From Bacillus andreraoultii (GTDB lineage Bacteria; Bacillota; Bacilli; Bacillales; Caldibacillaceae), in contig NZ_LN868937.1 of the NCBI RefSeq assembly GCF_001244735.1, positions 1,981,000 through 2,044,999 on the forward strand: a DNA stretch of 64,000 nucleotides. The letters run 5' to 3'. Positions 7,406-15,745 of the stretch are shown piece after piece. How positions within the stretch are numbered: the stretch's first letter is position 1; each line of letters opens with the position of its first letter. The notes under the pieces were generated by a model. The model was not told where the DNA came from and did no database searches. It was given only the letters and a program-made list of their open reading frames with translations. A program made the position numbers and the translations under genes.

Positions 7406-8902
7406 TCATTCTACATCAAGTTGAGCTCGTTGCAATTTGCCACTATAATCCACGTAAACAGCTCTCCATTCAGTAAATACATCGAGTGCTTGAATTCCAG
7501 AATCACGATGGCCATTCCCTGTTCCTTTTGTCCCACCAAATGGTAAATGAATCTCTGCACCGGTCGTGCCAGCATTTACATAAACAATACCGGTATCTAA
7601 ATCACGAGTGGCACGAAAAACTTGGTTTACATCATGTGTAAATATCGAGCTAGATAAACCGTACGTAACACTATTATTCACTTCAATCGCTTCGGTAAAA
7701 TTTTTCACTGAAATAATTGAAACGACGGGACCAAATATTTCCTCCTGAGCAATTCGCATATTTGCAGTAACATTTGTAAAGAGCGTTGGTGCAAAAAAAT
7801 GACCGTTTTTATACTGTTCACCAGTTAATTCATAGCCACCGGTTAATAATTTTGCCCCTTCTTCTTTCCCTATTTCTATAAAAGATTTAATTTTTTCGAT
7901 ACTTGCTTTGTTAATGATTGGACCAACTCGAATAGTCTCATCTAATCCATTACCAATGCTTAATGTCGCTATTTTTTCAAGTAAACGTTCTTCTAATTTT
8001 TCTTTTACATTTTCGTGGACAATCACACGACTACAAGCTGTGCAACGTTGCCCACTCGTTCCAAATGCACTCCAAATAATCCCGTCTGCAGCAAGCTCGA
8101 GATCCGCGTCATCCATTACAATGACTGCATTTTTCCCACCCATTTCTAGTGAAACTTTTTTCAATTGTTTCCCACATTCACCGGCAATCATCCGTCCCGT
8201 TTCATTAGAACCGGTAAATGAAATAACTCGGATATCGGGATGATGAACGAATCGCTGTCCAACAACCGCTCCAGAGCCATGAACAACATTGAAAACACCG
8301 GGTGGCAAACCAGCTTCTTCAAAGATTTTCGCTAATTCATAAGCCATCATTGGTGTTTCTGTCGCAGGTTTCCAAACAACGGCGTTACCAGCAACAATCG
8401 CGGGAAAAGCCTTCCATGTTGCAATGGCAATTGGAAAATTCCATGGCGTGATGATGCCAACAACGCCAACAGGCACACGCATACTCATTGCAAATTTATC
8501 TTTTAATTCAGCAGGTGTCGTTTGTCCAAACAATCTTCTTCCTTCTCCTGCCATATAAAAGGCCATATCAATTCCTTCTTGAACTTCTCCTCTTGCTTCC
8601 TCTAAAATTTTTCCATTTTCCATTGTTAAAAGCCTTGCTAACGTTTCCTTTCGTTCTTTTAATAATGTTCCAACATCATATATGATTTCTGCCCGTTTTG
8701 GTGCAGGGACAAGTGCCCAATCTTTCTGTGCTCTTTTTGCACTCGAAACCGCATAATCTACCGTTTCTTCACTAGAAAGCGGAACGTTAACAATTTTTTT
8801 ACCAGTTGCTGGGTTGATAACAGGAATAAATTGTTTCCCTTCAATCCATTTCCCGTCAATATAATTTTTTAATTGATGAATATTTAAAAAGTAATCTGCC
8901 AA
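7406..8902 (-). CDS. NAD-dependent aldehyde dehydrogenase, probably for aminoadipate semialdehyde
   Basis: 498-residue aldehyde dehydrogenase. Catalytic residues are visible: the general base Glu253 in SLEMGGKNA, nucleophile Cys287 in GQRCTACSR, and Asn155 in TPWNFPIA. Because it is directly upstream of lysine 6-dehydrogenase in the same transcription direction, its likely job is to oxidise allysine/aminoadipate semialdehyde to 2-aminoadipate; this is inferred from context. The start is a TTG: the first ATG (8920) is part of ATGATAGGAGG, so the ribosome binding site lies inside the longer frame and TTG seven bases later is the sensible start. About 500 residues is normal for the family. Confidence 0.85.
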   Translation of the reverse strand: MADYFLNIHQLKNYIDGKWIEGKQFIPVINPATGKKIVNVPLSSEETVDYAVSSAKRAQKDWALVPAPKRAEIIYDVGTLLKERKETLARLLTMENGKILEEARGEVQEGIDMAFYMAGEGRRLFGQTTPAELKDKFAMSMRVPVGVVGIITPWNFPIAIATWKAFPAIVAGNAVVWKPATETPMMAYELAKIFEEAGLPPGVFNVVHGSGAVVGQRFVHHPDIRVISFTGSNETGRMIAGECGKQLKKVSLEMGGKNAVIVMDDADLELAADGIIWSAFGTSGQRCTACSRVIVHENVKEKLEERLLEKIATLSIGNGLDETIRVGPIINKASIEKIKSFIEIGKEEGAKLLTGGYELTGEQYKNGHFFAPTLFTNVTANMRIAQEEIFGPVVSIISVKNFTEAIEVNNSVTYGLSSSIFTHDVNQVFRATRDLDTGIVYVNAGTTGAEIHLPFGGTKGTGNGHRDSGIQALDVFTEWRAVYVDYSGKLQRAQLDVE

Positions 8903-9073
8903 TGGTATACCTCCTATCATGTTGTAAAAAATGACCTACTAATTAATTTTGCTAAATAAAAAAGTGGCAATTGTGGTGTGATAAAGAGAGTGAATTATTA
9001 ATCAATAGTGAATTGTATATTACTGAAGTTTAAGTGGTGTAAAAACAATATCAGATAGAAAAGAGGAATATAA

Positions 9074-9122
9074 AAGTTTAGGGTGGCTATCTGTCATAAA
9101 TGTCTATAAACCACCCTTAATA
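9074..9122 (-). terminator. Intrinsic terminator after acyl-CoA dehydrogenase
   Basis: Minus-strand hairpin AAGGGTGGTTTAT…ATAGCCACCCT followed by a T-rich stretch (AAACTTTTATATT). It lies directly after the stop codon of the upstream-located dehydrogenase gene. The remaining bases up to the aldehyde dehydrogenase start show nothing else. Confidence 0.75.
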
Positions 9123-9138
9123 GGAAAACATCAACTTA

Positions 9139-10335
9139 TCATTTTTCCAATCCTTCCCAAGGTGGGAGTGTTTTACTTAACGGTTTATCCTTTCGATACC
9201 CTAATACATATTCAGCTTGCATTACAGTATGAATTTCTCTTGTTCCTTCATAAATTACTGGTGCTTTAGAATTACGTAAGAACCGCTCCACCGGATATTC
9301 ATCTGAATACCCATACGCACCGTGTATTTGCACTGCATCATCAGCAGCTTTATTCGCAAAACCACATGCTTGCCATTTTGCAAGTGAAGTTTCTCTCGTG
9401 TTTCTTTTCCCTTGGTTTTTTAATTCACCAGCGCGGTAAACTAATAGACGACTCATTTCCAGTCCTGCTTCCATATTGGCAATCATTTGCTGGACAAGTT
9501 GGTGTTTGCCAATTGGTTTTCCAAATGTTTCCCGTTCATGACAATATTTCACACTTGCCTCAAGACAAGCCATTATTTGCCCAACTGCCCCTGCCGCAAC
9601 AGTAAAACGTCCATTGTCTAATGCAGACATCGCAATTTTAAAACCTTCTCCTTCTTGACCAAGTAAATTTTCTTTCGGTATTTTTACATGATCAAAAAAC
9701 AATTCACCCGTATTACCAGAGCGGATTCCTAGTTTTCCTTTTATTGCTTTTGATGAAAATCCTTCCCACGTTCGTTCAACAATGAAACAAGAAATTCCAT
9801 GATGTTTTTTTGACTTATCTGTATAAGCAAAAACGAGGAAATGATCAGCAATATCGCAAAGGGAGATCCACGTTTTTTGACCATTTAAAATATAATAGTC
9901 ACCTTGTTTTACGGCCGTCGTTCCCATAGATGCAACATCAGAGCCAGCTCCTGGTTCCGTCAATCCGTAAGCACCAATTTTCTCTCCGTTTGCTTGTGGC
10001 ACTAAATATTTTTCCTTTTGTTCTTCGGTCCCCCATTGCAATAAAGTTAAACTATTCAATCCTGTATGAACAGAAACAGCAGTTCGAAATGCAGTATCAC
10101 CTCTTTCCAATTCCTCACATACGATAGCAAGGGAATTATAGTCCATTCCAATGCCACCATACTTTTTAGGAATACAAACCCCCATTAAACCTAAATCACG
10201 TAATCTTGTAAAAAGACTACGGGGGAATTCACCTAGTCGATCCCAATCCCGCATATATGGGATAATCTCTTTATCTACAAAATTGCGAACGGTATTTCTT
10301 AATAAAATTTGTTCCTCAGAAAATTCAAAGTCCAC
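9139..10335 (-). CDS. Acyl-CoA dehydrogenase
   Basis: FAD-dependent alpha,beta-dehydrogenation of an acyl-CoA thioester. The 398-residue protein has all three family parts: N-terminal helices, the middle beta domain (GAYGLTEPGAGSDVASM, then GQKTWISLCDIADHF) and the C-terminal helical domain ending AYGYSDEYPVERFLRN…IYEGTREIH, whose Glu is the usual catalytic base. Chain-length specificity cannot be read. It sits between the lysine module and a possible small RNA with a cre-controlled promoter. A role in degrading glutaryl-CoA from lysine is conceivable from position, but the sequence looks like a general short/medium-chain enzyme. Start follows a purine-rich GGGGGGAAGAATGTG leader. Confidence 0.88.
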   Translation of the reverse strand: MDFEFSEEQILLRNTVRNFVDKEIIPYMRDWDRLGEFPRSLFTRLRDLGLMGVCIPKKYGGIGMDYNSLAIVCEELERGDTAFRTAVSVHTGLNSLTLLQWGTEEQKEKYLVPQANGEKIGAYGLTEPGAGSDVASMGTTAVKQGDYYILNGQKTWISLCDIADHFLVFAYTDKSKKHHGISCFIVERTWEGFSSKAIKGKLGIRSGNTGELFFDHVKIPKENLLGQEGEGFKIAMSALDNGRFTVAAGAVGQIMACLEASVKYCHERETFGKPIGKHQLVQQMIANMEAGLEMSRLLVYRAGELKNQGKRNTRETSLAKWQACGFANKAADDAVQIHGAYGYSDEYPVERFLRNSKAPVIYEGTREIHTVMQAEYVLGYRKDKPLSKTLPPWEGLEK

Positions 10336-10375
10336 ATTCTTCCCCCCCTAAAAATAAGGTACTTCATTTATGTTA

Positions 10376-10540
10376 GCTAATAGGAGAGTATAAATTTTCC
10401 AATTTCTACTCTCCTATATACATAAGCGCACAAGGAAGGCGTACGCAGCTGCATTAAAGCCGAAAAACTCTCATTCTCATCAAGTGAACTCTATTCTCTT
10501 TGGTTGCCTAAAGCTGTAGCGTCCCTGAGTTTTTTTATGT
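10376..10540 (+). repeat. Dispersed intergenic repeat, copy B
   Basis: Starts GCTAATAGGAGAGTATAAATT-like, continues AAGCGCACAAGGAAGGC, CAGCTGCATTAAAGCCGAAAAACTC and ends GTAGCGTCCCTGAGTTTTTT. It occupies most of the space between the acyl-CoA dehydrogenase start and the small-RNA candidate. Confidence 0.8.
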
Positions 10541-10627
10541 AGATCCCAAGAGTGGATAAAATTCCATATAAAGCAAAGTAAAAATTTCTTTCTTTACAAC
10601 TTATGTTAGGATTGAAATGAAAATTCT

Positions 10628-10766
10628 AAATAAAAAGACCAGTTCATATATGACAGGTAAATATGTTGCCGTCATGATGAACTGGTAAGATCCACACAAA
10701 GTGCAGACCGAAAATGATGGAGGAAACACAAGTAATAAACATTGAATGTTTTAACATGTGTTATTG
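10628..10766 (-). ncRNA. Candidate small regulatory RNA (about 135 nt)
   Basis: A minus-strand unit with its own promoter and its own strong intrinsic terminator but no convincing reading frame. Inside: a two-tier hairpin (AACACA…TGTGTT enclosing AAACATT C AATGTTT, 10724-10758), an unpaired stretch containing TTTCCTCCATCATTTTC (complementary to Shine-Dalgarno plus start codon), and a terminator hairpin ACCAGTTCAT…ATGAACTGGT with an inner ATGAC/GTCAT helix (10638-10686) followed by CTTTTTATTT. An attenuated leader for the acyl-CoA dehydrogenase about 300 bp downstream is the main alternative. Confidence 0.5.
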
Positions 10767-10772
10767 AGTTCT

Positions 10773-10810
10773 ATTTTAAATCAACTCGTCTATTTTGTAA
10801 ACGCTTTCCA
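10773..10810 (-). promoter_or_regulatory. Sigma-A promoter overlapped by a cre site
   Basis: Minus strand: -35 TTTACA (10801-10796), 17-bp spacer, -10 TAAAAT (10778-10773). The 15-mer TGTAAACGCTTTCCA (10796-10810) matches the CcpA catabolite-response consensus TGWAANCGNTNWCA at 13 of 14 positions and covers the -35 box, a position expected to give repression by glucose. Confidence 0.6.
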
Positions 10811-10852
10811 TAATAATTTTGTAAAAAATTAATATTATAAAAATTTATTTTA

Positions 10853-10878
10853 TAGAAAAAGGGGCTACTTTCACCCCT
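10853..10878 (-). terminator. Intrinsic terminator of ykuS
   Basis: Minus-strand hairpin AGGGGTGAAAGTAGCCCC followed by TTTTTCTA, immediately behind the ykuS stop codon. Confidence 0.85.
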
Positions 10879-10884
10879 CTACAT

Positions 10885-11130
10885 TTAACTTAATTTGCTT
10901 TCAACTTGCTGACAAATTTCTTCAGCTGTTAATCCGCTTGCTTCGATAACAGGTCCTTGTGTTACCGTGTCATGAACACCCATCATATTGGAATCTAACC
11001 CTGTTACAATACAGCAATCTAAGCCTGATGCATCATTTTCACTTTTTAATTCAACAACATCATATCCTTTTTCCATTAAAGCATCTCTTACATCTGTTAA
11101 TGAAGCTTCGACACCAACTTTTTTTGACAT
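10885..11130 (-). CDS. ykuS: YkuS family protein (UPF0180)
   Basis: 81-residue small protein of the UPF0180 family. The sequence [28 protein letters not shown] and [16 protein letters not shown] with a C-terminal helix [14 protein letters not shown] is characteristic of YkuS. No function is established for the family. The start follows AGGAGGTGGAATAA, a strong ribosome binding site. It is monocistronic here with its own terminator, and divergent from the SDR gene to the right. Confidence 0.9.
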   Translation of the reverse strand: MSKKVGVEASLTDVRDALMEKGYDVVELKSENDASGLDCCIVTGLDSNMMGVHDTVTQGPVIEASGLTAEEICQQVESKLS

Positions 11131-11257
11131 TTATTCCACCTCCTCATTGATAAGTTTGCCTAACTTAACAAACTTATACATTTTTCTTACTGTAAATGAA
11201 GAAACTAACATAGGAAACTGAAGCTTTCAAATTTCAATTATATGAGGGGGAAACAGT

Positions 11258-12124
11258 ATGGAAAATCAAAGCAAAAAACAGTTATTTCCACCGCAAGAAC
11301 AAAACTCTACACCTGGTATTCAAAAATTAATGAATCCGGAACCAAAATCGATAGTTGAAAACGATAAGGCTTGTGGAAAATTGGATGGAAAAATAGCGAT
11401 TATTACTGGTGGAGACTCTGGAATTGGTCGCGCTGTTGCCATTCATTTTGCGAAAGAAGGAGCAAATGTCGTCATCTCCTACTTAAATGAGCATGAAGAT
11501 GCAAATGAGACAAAGAAACAAATAACAGAGCTTGGTGGCAAATGTCTACTAATATCTGGGGATATCGGGGATCAATCTCATTGTGAAGAAATTGTAAAAC
11601 AAACAATAAAGACATTTGGGTCTTTACATATTCTTGTGAACAATGCTGCAGAACAACATCCGCAAAATAATTTTCTCGACATATCAGAAGAACAACTGGA
11701 ACGAACTTTTCGTACAAATATATTTTCGTATTTCTACATGACGAAAGCTTCACTACCTCATTTAGATAAAGGAGGCACAGTTATCAATACGACAAGTGTG
11801 ACGGCCTATAAAGGAAATCCAATATTAATTGATTACTCGGCAACAAAAGGTGCGATAGTATCATTTACGAGGTCTCTTTCTGCTTCTTTAGTAAAACAAG
11901 GGGTTCGAGTGAATGCGGTTGCTCCTGGCCCGATTTGGACACCACTCATTCCTTCAACTTTTACAAGTGATCAAGTCGCAACATTTGGTTCCACAACTCC
12001 AATGAAAAGGGCTGGAGAACCTTATGAACTTGCTCCTGCTTACGTATACTTAGCAAGTGATGACTCTTCTTATATGACTGGTCAAGTTCTACATATTAAT
12101 GGTGGAGAAATCGTGAATGGATAA
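11258..12124 (+). CDS. SDR oxidoreductase of the general-stress (YhdF/YdaD) group
   Basis: 288-residue classical short-chain dehydrogenase with an N-terminal extension of about 40 residues (QLFPPQEQNSTPGIQKLMNPEP) that is typical of the glucose-dehydrogenase-like stress proteins YdaD, YhdF and YhxC/YhxD of Bacillus. NAD(P)-binding motif TGGDSGIGR, NNAAEQHP, catalytic Ser in NTTSVTAY and Tyr/Lys in YSATKGA are all present. Substrate unknown. Preceded by GAGGGGGAAACAG. In relatives such genes are under sigma-B; no clear sigma-B promoter was identified here. Confidence 0.87.
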   Translation: MENQSKKQLFPPQEQNSTPGIQKLMNPEPKSIVENDKACGKLDGKIAIITGGDSGIGRAVAIHFAKEGANVVISYLNEHEDANETKKQITELGGKCLLISGDIGDQSHCEEIVKQTIKTFGSLHILVNNAAEQHPQNNFLDISEEQLERTFRTNIFSYFYMTKASLPHLDKGGTVINTTSVTAYKGNPILIDYSATKGAIVSFTRSLSASLVKQGVRVNAVAPGPIWTPLIPSTFTSDQVATFGSTTPMKRAGEPYELAPAYVYLASDDSSYMTGQVLHINGGEIVNG

Positions 12125-12132
12125 AGTGAAAT

Positions 12133-12161
12133 AGTCCGATAGAGGGCATATCTATCGGACT
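12133..12161. terminator. Hairpin between convergent genes
   Basis: Perfect 11-bp stem AGTCCGATAGA/TCTATCGGACT with a 7-nt loop, placed in the 47-bp gap between the converging SDR and YfmJ-type genes. Flanks are only moderately T-rich, but position and stem fit a two-way terminator. Confidence 0.7.
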
Positions 12162-12171
12162 TAAAATCTGT

Positions 12172-13182
12172 TCACTCATCGGAAACTTTCACTAATTGCT
12201 TACCAATATTTTCTCCGTGGAATAGACCAATAAATGCATCTGGTGCATTTTCTAGTCCATGGGCAATGGTTTCTCGATATTTTATTTTTCCTTCTTTTAC
12301 CCATTTCCCTAAATCACGATATCCTTCATTAAAACGTTTGTAGTAATTTGAAACAATAAACCCTTGCATTAATATACTACGCGTAACGAGCGTACTTTGG
12401 ATTCTTGGACCATATTCAATTTTTTCATTATTATACTGCGATATATCCCCACATAAAGCAATTCGCGAATGAAAATTCATCCGGCGTAACACAAGATCAG
12501 ATATTTCTCCGCCAACATTATCGAAATACACATCAATACCATTTGGGCATGATTCTTTTAACGCTTGTTTTATATCATCTGTTCTATAATTAATCACTGC
12601 ATCAAAACCTAATTCCTCTTTCAAATAAGCTATTTTTTCTAATGAACCGGCAATACCGACTACGCGACATCCTTTTATCTTTGCAATTTGACCAACGACC
12701 GATCCAACAGCACCTGCTGCTCCTGAGACAACAACGGTTTCTCCTTCTTTTGGTTTGCCAATATCTAGTAAACCAAAGTAAGCGGTAAGGCCTGGCATAC
12801 CAATGACTCCAAGAGCAGTCGAAATCGGTGCTAAATCTGGATCAACCTTACGAAGATGGCGACCATTTGATACAGAATAATCAGACCAATTCAACTGACC
12901 TTCGACTATATCACCAATTTGGAAGTTTTCATTTTTTGACTCAACGATTTTCCCGATAACACCACCACTTAACACTTTATTAACTTCAAACGGATCAATA
13001 TACGTTTTTATCCCCGTCATTCTCCCGCGCATATACGGGTCTACTGAAAGATAAATCGTACGGACTAACACTTCCCCTTGGCCTATTTCTGGAATTGAAC
13101 GATTCACAAACTTAAAATTTTCTCTCGTTGGCATTCCAACCGGTCTACTTGCTAAAACGATTTGACGATTTACATTTTCCAT
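12172..13182 (-). CDS. NADP-dependent oxidoreductase, YfmJ / MDR leukotriene-B4-dehydrogenase type
   Basis: 336-residue zinc-independent medium-chain dehydrogenase. It shows RGRMTGIKTYIDPFEVNKVLSGGVIGKIVES, the nucleotide-binding segment VVVSGAAGAVGSVVGQIAK, and ENAPDAFIGLFHGENIGKQLVKV at the C-terminus, the standard pattern of YfmJ/YncB-like 2-alkenal or prostaglandin reductases. Such enzymes reduce the C=C bond of unsaturated aldehydes or ketones with NADPH. The ATG after AGGGGTATAGTG is preferred over the preceding GTG. It is the last gene of the minus-strand catabolic run, separated from the thioesterase by a repeat copy. Confidence 0.87.
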   Translation of the reverse strand: MENVNRQIVLASRPVGMPTRENFKFVNRSIPEIGQGEVLVRTIYLSVDPYMRGRMTGIKTYIDPFEVNKVLSGGVIGKIVESKNENFQIGDIVEGQLNWSDYSVSNGRHLRKVDPDLAPISTALGVIGMPGLTAYFGLLDIGKPKEGETVVVSGAAGAVGSVVGQIAKIKGCRVVGIAGSLEKIAYLKEELGFDAVINYRTDDIKQALKESCPNGIDVYFDNVGGEISDLVLRRMNFHSRIALCGDISQYNNEKIEYGPRIQSTLVTRSILMQGFIVSNYYKRFNEGYRDLGKWVKEGKIKYRETIAHGLENAPDAFIGLFHGENIGKQLVKVSDE

Positions 13183-13208
13183 CACTATACCCCTATTCTT
13201 CTTTTTTT

Positions 13209-13317
13209 GGATAATGAGAAAGGCTTCTGCAGCTGTACCTCCGCAAGTCGAATTAGTTTTTTCGGCGATTTACTGCTCTCGTTCCGCCTAATGGCTTTTA
13301 GTTTTCTTTATTGCGTT
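13209..13317 (+). repeat. Dispersed intergenic repeat, copy C (diverged)
   Basis: Shorter and more diverged copy: ATAATGAGAAAGGCTTCTGC, CAGCTG, TTTTTTCGGCGA, CTCTCGTTCCGCCTAATGGC and TAGTTTTCTTTA. It fills the gap between the YfmJ-type gene and the thioesterase and just reaches the latter's stop codon. Confidence 0.55.
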
Positions 13318-13715
13318 ATTAAAAAATGTTCCAAATTTGCACGCACTTCATTAGGAATTGGAATCGTGCGTTGTTCTACGTAATCAAAACTTACTAGAGT
13401 CGCTGTGGCACGTGCAATGACCTCACCCGTATCACGAACGGTAATAACATGATTTACTGTAAAACTTTTATTACCAATATGAATAACCTCAGTTGCTACT
13501 TTTAATATTTGACCAGCATAGGCTTGTGCAACATAATCGCACTTTGTTGAAGCTAAAATCAAATTTACTCGAGCAATCGACTCTTCATTTCGATACCCGA
13601 GTTCATTAAAAAATTTTGTTCGTGCTTCTTCTAAGTATAAAAAATAACTTGTATTGTTTACATGTCCAGCAGCATCCGTTTCACTAAAGCGGACATAAAC
13701 TTCATTTTCATGCAT
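13308..13715 (-). CDS. Acyl-CoA thioesterase, 4-hydroxybenzoyl-CoA type hotdog fold
   Basis: 135-residue hotdog thioesterase. It opens MHENEVYVRFSETDAAGHVN, with the catalytic Asp of the 4HBT family in SETDAAGHVNNTSYFLYLEEAR. It would hydrolyse a short acyl-CoA to the free acid and CoA. The frame extends eight codons further upstream, but AAGGGAG precedes this ATG, and the chosen start is only 5 bp after the acetoacetyl-CoA synthetase stop codon, so the two genes are co-transcribed. Presumably it returns surplus CoA in the ketone-body pathway; that role is inferred. Confidence 0.82.
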   Translation of the reverse strand: MHENEVYVRFSETDAAGHVNNTSYFLYLEEARTKFFNELGYRNEESIARVNLILASTKCDYVAQAYAGQILKVATEVIHIGNKSFTVNHVITVRDTGEVIARATATLVSFDYVEQRTIPIPNEVRANLEHFLITQ

Positions 13716-13720
13716 AATTT

Positions 13721-15721
13721 TTATCTCCCTTCTTTCCATTCCCCACGCTTGAAAGAATTAGACTTTTCTAGTTCGATAAAGTAATTTAAAGACTCCGGGT
13801 TACTCATTGCATCTTTACTCGCCGCTTTTTCAATTGGCATACCAAGTAATATTTTTTTAACTGGTATTTCCATCTTTTTACCAGTTAATGTTCTCGGTAC
13901 TTCTTTTATGACAAAAATTTCATCTGGTATATGGCGTGGTGAAACTTCTTCTCGAATTTTTCTATTAATCTCCTTTATTATTGAATCGGTTAAGGAGAGA
14001 CCTTCACGAAGTACGACAAACAACGGCATATAATTTCGATAACCATAACCACTTAAATCGATAACCAAACTATCAAGAATTTCTGGAATAGATTCAACGG
14101 CATTATAAATTTCACTAGAACCGCTACGAACACCAAAGCGATTTATTGTAGCATCACTACGTCCATAAATGACGGCCGTATCCCTCTCTGTAAATTTTAT
14201 TAAATCTCCATGTTTCCAAATATTTGGCCATAAGTCAAAATAACTTTCCTTATATCTTTCCTTATTCAAATCATTCCAGAAAAAAATGGGCATTGATGGA
14301 AATGGTTGTGTAATAACCAGTTCACCTATTTCATCAATCAATGATTTTCCATCTTCATCATAAGAATAAACTGCAACACCTAAACATTTACATGGAATCT
14401 CACCTGCATAAACCGGTAAAATTGGTGTTGATCCAACAATCCCGGCACAAATATCTGTTCCTCCACTACTTGGAGCAATACGAACATCTTCTTTTACAAA
14501 ATCATACACCCACTTGAAACCTTCTGGTGAAAGAGGTGAGCCAGTATAAGCAAATGTTTTCAGATGAGTTAAATCATATTCTTTTCCTGGTTCCAAGCCT
14601 TGCTTCATACAATTTAAAATATATGGCGGACTTGTTCCGAACGAAGTCATTTTTGTTTCTTCTGCTAATCGCCACAACACACCTAAATCCGGGTAAGCGG
14701 GACTCCCATCATATAAAATGGCGGATGCACCTGTAAGCATGGACGCAACAACGATATTCCACATCATCCATCCCGTCGTTGTATACCAAAAGAAACGATC
14801 CTCCTCGGTAATATTTGACTGTAAGTTCAAGGAGAAATGGGATAAGAGGATTCCACCATGACCTTGAACAATCGCTTTCGGTAATCCTGTCGTACCTGAG
14901 GAATATAAAATCCATAATGGATGATTAAATGGAACAGGCTCAAACGTTAATTCACCCGAAAACTTAAGAATTTCATTCCATCTTGTCACATTTGATAACT
15001 GGTTAATAGTAGGTGTATCATCTAAATAAGGAACGATAATGGTCTGTTCAATACTTGGAATGCTTTTAACTATTTTTTCCACTGTATCGAGTCGATTGAA
15101 TGATTGACCATTGTAGCGGTAACTATCAACTGTTATTAATATTTTAGGTTCTATCTGTTTAAATCTTCCCAGAGTACTTCTAATACCGAATTCTGGGGAA
15201 CAGCTAGCCCAAACAGCACCGATACTTGCTGTAGCAAGAAATGAAATAATAGTTTCTGGTATATTCGGCATGTAGGCCACAACACGATCTCCAGCCGTTA
15301 CCCCTGTTTCTCTCAAGTGAGCAGCTACAGAAGAAACCTTTTGAATTAACTCATCCCATTTCATTTCACTTAATGGTTTATTTTCGGACTTATAATAAAT
15401 TGCCGTTTTTCCTTCCTTAGCATTTCTTAAAATATGTTCAGCGTAATTTAAGGTTGCTCCAGGAAACCACTCAGCATTCGGCATCTGCCATTCGTTTAAA
15501 ACAGCTTCATAAGGCGTATAGGATTTAACCTGGAAATAATCCCAAATTGAAGTCCAAAATCCCTCGATGTTTGTCACTGACCATTCCCATAAATCACTAT
15601 AAGTCTTTGGTTGATAAAGCCCCCTTTCATTTAACCAATTCATATAATTTGTAATCAAAGCTTCTTCTATCACTTCTTTCAATGGCAGCCAAAGTAATTC
15701 TCCCTCTTTTACCGTCATCAT
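13721..15721 (-). CDS. Acetoacetate-CoA ligase
   Basis: ATP-dependent activation of acetoacetate to acetoacetyl-CoA in the cytosol, AMP-forming. 666 residues, typical for the acetoacetyl-CoA synthetase branch, longer than ordinary acyl-CoA ligases. Recognised blocks: WFPGATLNYAEHIL near the N-terminus, P-loop YSSGTTGLPKAIVQGHGG, TTGWMMWN, GTSPPYI, SSGGTDICAGIVGS and the C-terminal RTLTGKKMEIPVKKILLG carrying the catalytic lysine. It lies between a GntP permease and a thioesterase in one minus-strand run, which fits uptake and activation of ketone bodies. Among three nearby in-frame ATGs the second (after AAGGGG and six bases) is taken as start. Confidence 0.92.
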   Translation of the reverse strand: MMTVKEGELLWLPLKEVIEEALITNYMNWLNERGLYQPKTYSDLWEWSVTNIEGFWTSIWDYFQVKSYTPYEAVLNEWQMPNAEWFPGATLNYAEHILRNAKEGKTAIYYKSENKPLSEMKWDELIQKVSSVAAHLRETGVTAGDRVVAYMPNIPETIISFLATASIGAVWASCSPEFGIRSTLGRFKQIEPKILITVDSYRYNGQSFNRLDTVEKIVKSIPSIEQTIIVPYLDDTPTINQLSNVTRWNEILKFSGELTFEPVPFNHPLWILYSSGTTGLPKAIVQGHGGILLSHFSLNLQSNITEEDRFFWYTTTGWMMWNIVVASMLTGASAILYDGSPAYPDLGVLWRLAEETKMTSFGTSPPYILNCMKQGLEPGKEYDLTHLKTFAYTGSPLSPEGFKWVYDFVKEDVRIAPSSGGTDICAGIVGSTPILPVYAGEIPCKCLGVAVYSYDEDGKSLIDEIGELVITQPFPSMPIFFWNDLNKERYKESYFDLWPNIWKHGDLIKFTERDTAVIYGRSDATINRFGVRSGSSEIYNAVESIPEILDSLVIDLSGYGYRNYMPLFVVLREGLSLTDSIIKEINRKIREEVSPRHIPDEIFVIKEVPRTLTGKKMEIPVKKILLGMPIEKAASKDAMSNPESLNYFIELEKSNSFKRGEWKEGR

Positions 15722-15745
15722 GCTCATCCCCTTTATTCTAATAAA

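Noticed and set aside
10628-10810. T-box or known metabolite riboswitch in front of the acyl-CoA dehydrogenase
   Set aside because: No T-box AGGGTGGNACCGCG sequence and no conserved core of SAM, lysine, glycine or purine switches was found; a small RNA fits the promoter and terminator better.
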